The position numbers and the translations under genes are program-made. From assembly GCA_035604635.1 (NCBI GenBank), contig DATNIC010000158.1, positions 1 to 17,913 of the forward strand: DNA of 17,913 nt, written 5' to 3'. The notes under the pieces were generated by a model that saw nothing but the letters and a program-made list of their open reading frames with translations, did not search any database and was not told the origin of the DNA. The stretch is from DATNIC01 sp035604635 (GTDB lineage Bacteria > Vulcanimicrobiota > Vulcanimicrobiia > Vulcanimicrobiales > Vulcanimicrobiaceae). Positions 7,517 to 14,163 of the stretch are shown here, in pieces (within the stretch, counting starts at the first letter, position 1; each line of letters starts with the position of its first letter).

Positions 7517-8026
7517 ATGAAACTCTGGCCGCTCTTGATGATCGCAACCGGTGTCGTGATGAGCTTTGTCCTCACGTGCATCACACCATTCCCCGCGATC
7601 GCCGCGTTTGCAGCGCGGACTGTCTCACGACGAGCAGCGATCGTGACCCTCATGGGCGCGCTCGTCGGCAACCAGATCGCCGGCTATGCGTTTCTAGGCT
7701 ACCCGCACATGCCTGTTACCTACCTGTGGGGGCCGATGATGGCGCTGGCGTGCTTCGCCGGCCTCGCCGCGGCCTGGCCCGTGCGCAACCTCGTCCTGGC
7801 GTTCGCGGCGTCGTTCGTTGCCTACGAACTCGTGATTGTGGCCTTCTCGGCGGCGACCAATACGCTCGCCGACTTCGCGCTCCCGGCCTTCCTCGCGGCC
7901 GTTGAAGCCAACTTGACCGGATTTGCGATTCTGGCGGTTTTGCGGGCCGGCCTCGTCGGCATCGAACGCCTCATGCAGGCGCGCTCCCTGGCCGCTCTCG
8001 CCCATCCCTGGACTCCGCGGCACTAG
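7517..8026 (+). CDS. Small multi-pass membrane protein in B12 operon, function unknown
   Basis: I do not recognise the family. The 169-residue protein is very hydrophobic with about five membrane segments: roughly 4-30, 40-60, 68-87, 90-110 and 118-146. The basic stretches RTVSRR (34-39) and the C-terminal RLMQARS suggest cytosolic loops. There are only two cysteines, C21 in the first helix and C79 in the third. The start is certain: ATG at 7517 with AAGGAG at 7505-7510, six bases upstream and the best ribosome site of the operon. It lies 19 bases after the receptor gene and 17 before the BtuF-like gene, so it is under the same riboswitch. Size and topology resemble small substrate-binding S-components of ECF transporters (such as BtuM or CbrT types) for corrinoids. 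That role is inferred from context, not from a motif. Confidence 0.8.
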   Translation: MKLWPLLMIATGVVMSFVLTCITPFPAIAAFAARTVSRRAAIVTLMGALVGNQIAGYAFLGYPHMPVTYLWGPMMALACFAGLAAAWPVRNLVLAFAASFVAYELVIVAFSAATNTLADFALPAFLAAVEANLTGFAILAVLRAGLVGIERLMQARSLAALAHPWTPRH

Positions 8027-8043
8027 CGCATCCTGCGCGTCGC

Positions 8044-8922
8044 ATGCGCATCGTTAGCCTGCTTCCTTCCGCGACCGAGATCGTTTGCGCGCTCGGCTTG
8101 CGCGATTCCCTCGTCGGCATTACGCACGAGTGCGACTATCCGGCAAGCGTTTCATCCCTTCCACGCGTGACGCGCAGCCTCGTGAGCGACGCGCGAACCG
8201 CAGGCGAGAGCCGCGCCGCAGCGATCCACCGGCATGTGATGACGAGCATCCACGCCGGCACAAGCCTATACGACATCGACGCCGAGGCATTGGAGCGGCT
8301 TGCGCCCGACCTGATCGTCACCCAGCAGCTGTGCGAAGTCTGCGCCGTCTCCTCGGAGCTGGTCGCGCATGCCACCCGCAGGATGCGCGACGATCCGCGG
8401 ATCCTCTCGCTCGAGCCGACGTCGCTCGAAGACGTCTACGACAATATCCGCGCCGTCGCATCCGCGACGGGGAGCGACGCGGAGGCCGAGCGCCTCGTCG
8501 CCGGTCTGCGCACGCGCGCCGATGCGCTCGCCGCGAAGACCCGCGACCTTCCCAAGCGACGGACGGCCGTCCTCGAGTGGACCGACCCGTTGATGGGAAG
8601 CGGTCATTGGACGCCCTCGCTTATCGAGCTCGCAGGCGGGACGGCGGTCGCGAGCTTCCCAAACGCGTATTCGGAGGTGATCTCGTGGGCGGCACTCGAG
8701 GACGCCGACCCTGATGTCATCATCATCGTCCCCTGCGGAATGGGCGTCGCTGAGACGAAGGCCTCCGTCGACGACCTCGAGCGCACCGAACCTCGTTGGA
8801 AGCCCTTCGTGGAGTCGCGCCACGTCGTGCTCATGGACGGCCATCAGTTTGCCAACCGTCCCGGACCACGTTTGATCGATACCGCGGAGTTGTTCGCAGC
8901 CGCGATTCATCCCGAGCTCTAG
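8044..8922 (+). CDS. BtuF-like cobalamin-binding protein (periplasmic-binding fold) without signal peptide
   Basis: The 292-residue protein belongs to the BtuF/FecB-type binding-protein superfamily (PF01497-like). It opens with MRIVSLLPSATEIVCALGL, the usual first strand and helix of the mature domain, then GITHECDYP (25-33), a central LAPDLIVTQ (86-94) and CEVCAVS (97-103), and the second-lobe PDVIIIVPCGM. The THECDYP and CEVC motifs mark a subfamily commonly named cobalamin-binding protein. No hydrophobic leader or lipobox precedes the fold, and no upstream in-frame extension supplies one, so it may act in the cytoplasm or be exported in some other way. The ATG at 8044 lacks a clear ribosome site and follows the membrane protein gene by 17 bases. 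BtuC/BtuD partners are not encoded nearby. The B12 link rests on the family and the riboswitch. Confidence 0.85.
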   Translation: MRIVSLLPSATEIVCALGLRDSLVGITHECDYPASVSSLPRVTRSLVSDARTAGESRAAAIHRHVMTSIHAGTSLYDIDAEALERLAPDLIVTQQLCEVCAVSSELVAHATRRMRDDPRILSLEPTSLEDVYDNIRAVASATGSDAEAERLVAGLRTRADALAAKTRDLPKRRTAVLEWTDPLMGSGHWTPSLIELAGGTAVASFPNAYSEVISWAALEDADPDVIIIVPCGMGVAETKASVDDLERTEPRWKPFVESRHVVLMDGHQFANRPGPRLIDTAELFAAAIHPEL

Positions 8923-8924
8923 CC

Positions 8925-9788
8925 ATGGACGGGCACGCACCACGGCCGCTCTTGTGGCAAGTCCTCTCGCCGCTGATCTTCGCCGCGGTCCCGTCGTTGC
9001 GCGGGTTCATGCGGGACCCGCGAGCCCTGCCCCTCAAGCGCTGGCTCTACCGCACGTTCCTCGATCCGTACACGAACCTGCGCCCGGACCGCTTCGAAAC
9101 GACGAGCATCTACGGCGCTCGCTTCGAGGGGACGTTGAGCGGCCTGGTGCAGCGCCGCCTCTTTCATTTCGGCATCTTCGAACCGAACCTCACCGACTGG
9201 ATTTGGAACGCACTCGAGCCGGGCGACGTTTTCGTCGACGTCGGGGCCAACGTCGGTTACTTCACGCTCCTCGCGGCGCGCGCCGTCGGCCCGGCCGGGA
9301 GCGTCGTTGCGATCGAGCCGGCACCTTCCACTTTTGCGGCGCTCTGCAGCAACCTCGAGCGAAACGGTGCGACCAACGTGCGCGCGCTCAACCTCGCCGC
9401 ATTCGATCGCGAAGCGGTCATGCCGATCTACACGATCCAAGCCGAGGAGAATGCGGGCGGCGCCAGCCTTGCCAAAGTGGTCGGCCCGGTTGAAGCTGAA
9501 ATCACGGCGCGGCCGCTCGCACAGATGCTGACCGGGGAAGAGATCGCGCGCACGCGCGTCATCAAAATCGACGTCGAAGGCGCCGAAGTCGCGGCCGTGA
9601 CGGGATTGCTCCCCCTCCTCGAACGTATCCGCTTCGACGTTGCGATCGTCGTCGAAGTCTTACCCGAGACGAAGGCGGATGTTTGCGGGCTCCTGGGACG
9701 GTTCGGGCTGCGCCCGCGCGAATTGACCAACCCGCCTGACCCCCTTACGTCGCCCGACCGTCTCGAGTACCTTATCTTCTCGCGCTAG
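8925..9788 (+). CDS. FkbM-family SAM-dependent methyltransferase
   Basis: The 287-residue protein carries the FkbM methyltransferase domain: SAM-binding motif I VFVDVGANVGYFTLLA (102-117), the acidic ribose-contact region VVAIEPAP (127-134) and the late motif VIKIDVEGAE (212-221), which defines the family. Relatives O-methylate natural products, sugars or lipids, and many remain uncharacterised, so the substrate cannot be named. The N-terminal 100 residues are specific to this protein; PLIFAAVPSLRGFM suggests a short amphipathic or membrane-touching helix. The start ATG at 8925 follows the BtuF-like stop by 2 bases. The open frame continues upstream to 8796, but that part overlaps the BtuF-like gene and is Arg-rich shadow. 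As last gene of the riboswitch operon it should be repressed by B12. Its 3' end overlaps the convergent deaminase-like gene by 17 bases. Confidence 0.88.
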   Translation: MDGHAPRPLLWQVLSPLIFAAVPSLRGFMRDPRALPLKRWLYRTFLDPYTNLRPDRFETTSIYGARFEGTLSGLVQRRLFHFGIFEPNLTDWIWNALEPGDVFVDVGANVGYFTLLAARAVGPAGSVVAIEPAPSTFAALCSNLERNGATNVRALNLAAFDREAVMPIYTIQAEENAGGASLAKVVGPVEAEITARPLAQMLTGEEIARTRVIKIDVEGAEVAAVTGLLPLLERIRFDVAIVVEVLPETKADVCGLLGRFGLRPRELTNPPDPLTSPDRLEYLIFSR

Positions 9789-11307
9789 CCGCGCGCGCTT
9801 CGAAGACCGCCAGGTCGTGCTCGACCCGCCACTGCTCGCGCGCTTTCGGGCTCTCCGTCAAGTACGCGCTGCACGCCGGCGATGGTGCATCGATCGGATC
9901 CGCGCTCGCACATGGCGTTGCGAGCGCGCGGTATGCGGTGGTCTGCCATAAGCTGCGACCAGGCAGGAAGCTGTACTCCAGGCTGTTCCGAATGAAGCTC
10001 TTGAGCGTTTGGTACGAGAATCCGTAGGTCTCGACCGCGCGCTGAAACTCGTGGGAGAAATCGATCCGTTCGACGCCCTCATCGTCCGTTGAGAGCGCGA
10101 TCGGGACTCCTGCCTTTAGGTAGAGCATGATCGGATGCTCCTTGCCCCGCACGCCCAGGATCAGGTCGTTGCTCGTGAGATTGATTTCGACCAGGACGCG
10201 ACGTGAACGCATCTCCGCTAGGGTCCGCTCGTGCCCGCTTTCGTAGGCGATGTCGACGCCGTGTCCGATCCGCTTGGCGTGCGCGACCTCGACCGCTGCG
10301 CGAATATGGTGGTCGAGGGCCGAACGCGGGACGAGCCCAAGCGTGAGTTCGCCCGCGTGGAGCGAAACGGCGACGGTCGGATTCGCGTCGGAGAGCATCC
10401 GGACGATCCGCATGTGGAGATCGTAATCCCGCAGCGCCACCGGGTTGTCTTCGGGAGCGACGTAGTTCACCCCGACGACGCGCGAAGAGCGCTTTACGAG
10501 GCCGAAGGCAACCGCCGTTTGGGTGAAGACCGACTCGATCGGCGCCGTCCGCGCGACCTGCATGATGTAGCGGTAGTCGACCGCGCAGCCCGGCTCGCGC
10601 GGGCTCGAATCGCATCCTAGATCCTTGCGAGCGGCGGCATCCGTAGCCCGAACGTCTTCAAGGGCGGCGCTCACGGCATCGTCGAGTCCCCCGGCCGTTA
10701 CGTCGGCGCTCAGCTTCGCCAGGTCGCCCGTATAGTGAACGGCCGTCGCAACTTGGCGCACCGCGCCAAAACCGAATGAGGCCATGAGCTCCACGTAGGC
10801 GACGCGATCCTCATCCGCCTGACGCAACGCATCCGCAACGACGTCCCCCAGATGCCGGCCCGTGATCGCACCGAATTTCCCAAACGTGTCGAAGAATTGA
10901 TCGTGCCCGGAGATCGGATACTTCGCGACGTTGCGCGTCGACCACGCATCGACGATCTTGTCCCACAACCCCTGCGAGATCGCGGCGGAGAGCGGCTGCT
11001 GGCCCTTCGAAGTATCGCAGGGCGCTTGCGATGAAACGAACGTCACGGTAACGCAGGCGCCGTCCCCGACGCCCATCCCGATCAGCGACTCAGCGTAGAC
11101 TGCGCCGGTCGCATGGTTGTGCAAGTCCGCGCCTTTCGGCATCGCCTGCAAAAACGCACGGAGACGGGGCGGATCCGTACGAACGGCATCGAGCGCTTGA
11201 GCGGCACGGGCTTCCCGTACCTGCATCGCAGCACGTTCTTGCGCGGCCGAGCCGAACGGCAGCACGGCGAACGCGGCGGCGAGGACGACGACCCTCAATC
11301 GCCGCAT
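9772..11307 (-). CDS. Secreted adenosine-deaminase-like amidohydrolase (ADGF/ADA2-like)
   Basis: The 511-residue protein has a signal peptide (MRRLRVVVLAAAFAVLPFGS, mature from about 23). The metal-dependent deaminase signatures are present: DLHNH with H63 and H65, HAGE with H317 and catalytic E320, RIGHGVD with H349, and STDDEG with D408 and D409. This is the adenosine deaminase set; the length and leader resemble exported growth-factor-type deaminases more than cytosolic Add of about 330 residues. Three cysteine pairs, C85/C97, C232/C241 and C466/C479, flank inserted loops and could form disulfides in the periplasm. It probably deaminates adenosine or a related purine nucleoside outside the cytoplasm, perhaps for salvage. 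The start is ATG at 11307, one base after the ftsQ-like stop; the open frame runs to 11361, but the 18 added codons overlap that gene and would bury the leader. Confidence 0.85.
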   Translation of the reverse strand: MRRLRVVVLAAAFAVLPFGSAAQERAAMQVREARAAQALDAVRTDPPRLRAFLQAMPKGADLHNHATGAVYAESLIGMGVGDGACVTVTFVSSQAPCDTSKGQQPLSAAISQGLWDKIVDAWSTRNVAKYPISGHDQFFDTFGKFGAITGRHLGDVVADALRQADEDRVAYVELMASFGFGAVRQVATAVHYTGDLAKLSADVTAGGLDDAVSAALEDVRATDAAARKDLGCDSSPREPGCAVDYRYIMQVARTAPIESVFTQTAVAFGLVKRSSRVVGVNYVAPEDNPVALRDYDLHMRIVRMLSDANPTVAVSLHAGELTLGLVPRSALDHHIRAAVEVAHAKRIGHGVDIAYESGHERTLAEMRSRRVLVEINLTSNDLILGVRGKEHPIMLYLKAGVPIALSTDDEGVERIDFSHEFQRAVETYGFSYQTLKSFIRNSLEYSFLPGRSLWQTTAYRALATPCASADPIDAPSPACSAYLTESPKAREQWRVEHDLAVFEARAASARR

Positions 11308-11308
11308 G

Positions 11309-12058
11309 CTAGCGATAGAGCACGACGGGGGTCGCAGGCGCACGAAGGTCGATCGCCTCAACCCGCTGCAATCGCTTTTTTGTCGCTTCGAGGATCGGCT
11401 CGATCAGACGCACTTTGCTCGCGAGGTCCGCGTCGTCGCCGCACCGCAGGCGCAGTCCGGTCGCGGTCGTCGCATCGAGCGAGCCGAACCGGTCGAAGCC
11501 GATCGTACGGATGGGGAAACCCGCCGCCTCGAAGATCCCCAAGTCGCGCTGCGCTCGTCCGACCTCCCCGTCATCGACGAAATCTCCAGGTTTGGGCCGG
11601 GATTCGAGCGTAAGGTCGAAGCGAGGCAAGTCCGGCGACAGACACGTCGCTGCCAAGACGCGGCGTTGCGCGTCGATCGTCACCGTGACGTCCGGCGCCG
11701 CGATGCACGCTGCCGCGTTGCGCTCCGTGATCGCAAGCTCGACGTCGGCCAGCAAGTGCCGGTGGATGTGCGCCGTCGAGACGAACGGGATCGCCTCGAT
11801 GCGTTGTGCGATCGCGTGGGTGTCGAGCGTCCAAACGTTTGCATCAAAGGGGATCGCGGCCGCCGCGATTACGTCCCGCCGGTCGACGAGGTGATTCCCG
11901 CTGACCGTGATCGCCCGGACGCGAAACTCCGGACGCGTCACGACGACGTAGCCCACGACCGCCGCCAAGATCAGCCCCGCCAAGATGAAGACCCAAAACA
12001 TCCGCAGCCGCGCCCAAAGCGACATCTTCACGCGCCGGCGCAGGGGCCGGACGCTCAT
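11309..12058 (-). CDS. ftsQ: FtsQ/DivIB-like cell division protein with POTRA domain
   Basis: The 249-residue protein shows the FtsQ layout: a basic cytosolic tail (1-19), one membrane helix (about 20-40), then a POTRA domain at about 45-114 beginning FRVRAITVSGNHLV and containing NVWTLDT, RIEAIPFVSTAHIHR and ADVELAITERNA, followed by a less conserved periplasmic domain to the end. FtsQ bridges early and late divisome proteins (FtsB/FtsL, FtsK, FtsW) at midcell. The RNAAACIA segment after the POTRA domain replaces the more usual R-x-P-x-A. Family genes normally sit in the dcw cluster next to murC/ddl and ftsA/ftsZ; here no murein or ftsA/Z gene is adjacent. The ATG at 12058 overlaps the HAD gene stop as ATGA, and the stop is one base from the deaminase start. 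Confidence 0.82.
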   Translation of the reverse strand: MSVRPLRRRVKMSLWARLRMFWVFILAGLILAAVVGYVVVTRPEFRVRAITVSGNHLVDRRDVIAAAAIPFDANVWTLDTHAIAQRIEAIPFVSTAHIHRHLLADVELAITERNAAACIAAPDVTVTIDAQRRVLAATCLSPDLPRFDLTLESRPKPGDFVDDGEVGRAQRDLGIFEAAGFPIRTIGFDRFGSLDATTATGLRLRCGDDADLASKVRLIEPILEATKKRLQRVEAIDLRAPATPVVLYR

Positions 12059-12879
12059 GCGAGGACGAATTGCTCGATGGCTTCAGCGACGCCGTAGTGC
12101 GCGACGTCGCCGACGACGGCGTCGGCTTCGGCCGTCACTTCGGGTGGAGCCGTCCCCATCGCGACGGCGTAACCCGCGATCGAGAGCATCGGTACATCGT
12201 TCCATGCATCCCCGATCGCCATCGTCTCTTCGAGGGGGATCCCCAAGTAATCCGCGACGAACCGCAACGCCGTCCCCTTGTTCACCCCAGGGTCGACGGC
12301 TTCGACGAATTCCGGGTTGCTGCGCGTGACGTAGGCGCGTTCGCCGGCGTAGGCCTTCACCTTCGCGATGTACGCTTCAGCACGTTCGCGCTCGAGTACG
12401 GCAACGAACTTCGTCGTCTCGCGCCCTTTGCGCAGCTCATCCGCAAGCGAGGGGACGACGATGGCATCGACTTTCGCGACGTCGGTATAGATCTTCGTGT
12501 ACTTATTGACTTCTTCGACGTAGAGCTCGTCGTCGATGTAGAGCTGCGGGTGTACCCGGTCTCGCTTGACTTCTGCGATGAGATCGAGCGCGACGGGCCG
12601 AGGGAGCGGCGTATGCGCGATTCTCTCGTCGGTCTTCAGCAGGTAGATCGCCGCGCCCTGATAGCAGACCACGGGTCCCTCGAGATGGAGTTGCGCGGCA
12701 AACGGTCTGGTGGCTTGAAACATTCGCCCGGTTACGATCACGACCTCGACGCCGGCCGCCTTTGCGGCCGCCACCGCGTTCTTTACGGGATCGTGGATCA
12801 CCAGACCGCGGTCGATTAGGGTCCCATCCATGTCGATCGCCACGAGACGCGGAGGTGCCTTCGGTTTCGGTGCGATCAT
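12055..12879 (-). CDS. Cof-type HAD-superfamily phosphatase (class IIB)
   Basis: The 274-residue protein has all four HAD motifs: DMDGTL (nucleophile D16, acid D18), the threonine motif VTGR (T50), K201 in NKGTAL, and GDAWNDVPML with D224 and D228 for Mg2+. The cap between motifs II and III (about 85-190) is of the alpha/beta IIB type typical of Cof/YbiV enzymes, which dephosphorylate sugar phosphates, flavin precursors and similar small substrates in the cytosol. GDAWND replaces the common GDNxND. The ATG at 12879 overlaps the hisD stop as ATGA, and its own stop overlaps the ftsQ start in the same way. Direct coupling to hisD raises the possibility that it acts on histidinol phosphate, but class IIB enzymes are promiscuous and this is only positional inference. 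Confidence 0.88.
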   Translation of the reverse strand: MIAPKPKAPPRLVAIDMDGTLIDRGLVIHDPVKNAVAAAKAAGVEVVIVTGRMFQATRPFAAQLHLEGPVVCYQGAAIYLLKTDERIAHTPLPRPVALDLIAEVKRDRVHPQLYIDDELYVEEVNKYTKIYTDVAKVDAIVVPSLADELRKGRETTKFVAVLERERAEAYIAKVKAYAGERAYVTRSNPEFVEAVDPGVNKGTALRFVADYLGIPLEETMAIGDAWNDVPMLSIAGYAVAMGTAPPEVTAEADAVVGDVAHYGVAEAIEQFVLA

Positions 12880-14162
12880 TCGCGCATGAGCGCCGTTCGA
12901 GCGTGCGCCGGGAGTCCTTCGAACGCCGCGAGCGCCGCCAGCACTTCACGATCGCCGTGCATGCGTGCGCGGCTGTTCTCGACGAGCGCCGTCGTGCGGT
13001 AAAAATCGGCGGTCCGCAGGCCCGACGAGAAACGGCTCGCGCCGGATGTCGGCAGGACGTGGTTGCTCCCGGCGATATAGTCACCCGCGGCGACCGGCGT
13101 GTCGTCGCCGACGAAGATCGCGCCGACGTTGCGGATCGACGGGACGATATCCCACGGATCCTGGACTTGCAGGGACAGATGCTCGGGCGCGAACCGTTCG
13201 ATCACCTCAATGACATCGGCGCGCGAACGCGCGTGAATGAGGTAAGCATGCCGGGTCAGCACGCTCTCGACAACCTCAGTGCGTCCGGTCTCGCGCGCGA
13301 AATCGCCATCGAGTAAGGCCGCGATCTCTTCGAGCAGCGGGCGCTCGGTGCTCACCGCCGCGACGCGTGCCAGCGGATCGTGCTCGGCTTGCGCAAGCAT
13401 TTCGCCGGCGACCAACCGCGGCTTGGCCGTCGCATCGGCGACGACGAGCACCTCCGACGGGCCCGCCAAGCCGTCGATGCCGCACCGCCCGAAGACTTGG
13501 CGCTTGGCCTCGGTAACCCACACGTTCCCAGGCCCGACGATCTTATCGACCGGGGCGATCGTCGCGGTGCCATACGCGAGGGCCGCAATGGCCTGCGCGC
13601 CGCCGACCGCGTACAGTTCATCGACGCCGCACAAACTGCACGCGAACAGAATCGCCGCGTTGATCTTTCCGTCCCGCCCCGTCGGGGTTGTGACGACGAC
13701 TCGTGGCACCCCCGCGAGCTTTGCGGGCGTGACGGTCATGATCACCGTCGACGGGAGCGTCGCACTCCCCCCGGGGACGTACGCGCCGACAGCCTCCAGC
13801 GGCTGATACAAGAGCGCGTTCACGGTCCCGTCGGCATCGGTCACCATCACGTTCGCCGGGCGTTGACGTTCATGAAATTCACCGACGCGTTTGCGCGCCA
13901 ACCGTAAACCGGCTGCGATCTCCGCGGGGATGAGTGCTTCCGCATCGGCTAGTGCGGGCACTGGGACGCGCAAGCGTTCGACCGGCGCATTCGGATGATC
14001 GAAGCGCTGCGTGTACTCGACGAGCGCCTGGTCACCGCGTCCGCGGACGGCGGCGATGATGGCAGCGACGCCCTCACGGACATCCTGCGGCGGATCCCAT
14101 CCCCCGGCATATAACCCTGCGAGCGACGCGGCGTCGTCCGCCTCGAGGATCCGAAGCCTCAC
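12876..14162 (-). CDS. hisD: Histidinol dehydrogenase
   Basis: HisD catalyses the last two steps of histidine synthesis, histidinol to histidinal to histidine, with NAD+ and zinc. The 428 residues match the family length. Motifs include YVPGGSATLPSTV (128-140), VGPGNVWVTEAKR (209-221), AGPSEVLVVAD (233-243), and the zinc ligands Q258 and H261 (AQAEHDP), D361 (AAGDYIAG) and H420 near the C-terminus. Catalytic E327/H328 are in FAPEHLS. The active-site loop reads AGSNHVLPTSG, where AGPNHVLPT is common, a mild change. The start is GTG at 14162, one base after the HisZ-HisG stop; no strong ribosome site is seen, so coupling is likely. It completes the pathway begun by HisG, though hisB, C, A, F, H, I and E are not in this window. 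Confidence 0.96.
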   Translation of the reverse strand: MRLRILEADDAASLAGLYAGGWDPPQDVREGVAAIIAAVRGRGDQALVEYTQRFDHPNAPVERLRVPVPALADAEALIPAEIAAGLRLARKRVGEFHERQRPANVMVTDADGTVNALLYQPLEAVGAYVPGGSATLPSTVIMTVTPAKLAGVPRVVVTTPTGRDGKINAAILFACSLCGVDELYAVGGAQAIAALAYGTATIAPVDKIVGPGNVWVTEAKRQVFGRCGIDGLAGPSEVLVVADATAKPRLVAGEMLAQAEHDPLARVAAVSTERPLLEEIAALLDGDFARETGRTEVVESVLTRHAYLIHARSRADVIEVIERFAPEHLSLQVQDPWDIVPSIRNVGAIFVGDDTPVAAGDYIAGSNHVLPTSGASRFSSGLRTADFYRTTALVENSRARMHGDREVLAALAAFEGLPAHARTALMRE

Positions 14163-14163
14163 G

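Noticed and set aside
8796..8924. N-terminal extension of the FkbM reading frame
   Set aside because: It overlaps the end of the BtuF-like gene in another frame and is Arg-rich; ATG at 8925, 2 bases after the stop, is the natural start.
11308..11361. Extension of the deaminase frame by 18 codons
   Set aside because: It overlaps the ftsQ-like gene and would put a charged stretch ahead of an otherwise perfect signal peptide.
11306..12819. Long plus-strand open frames opposite ftsQ and the HAD gene (11306-12097 and 12070-12819)
   Set aside because: Arg/Asp-rich antisense products with no motifs; the minus-strand genes there have complete family signatures.
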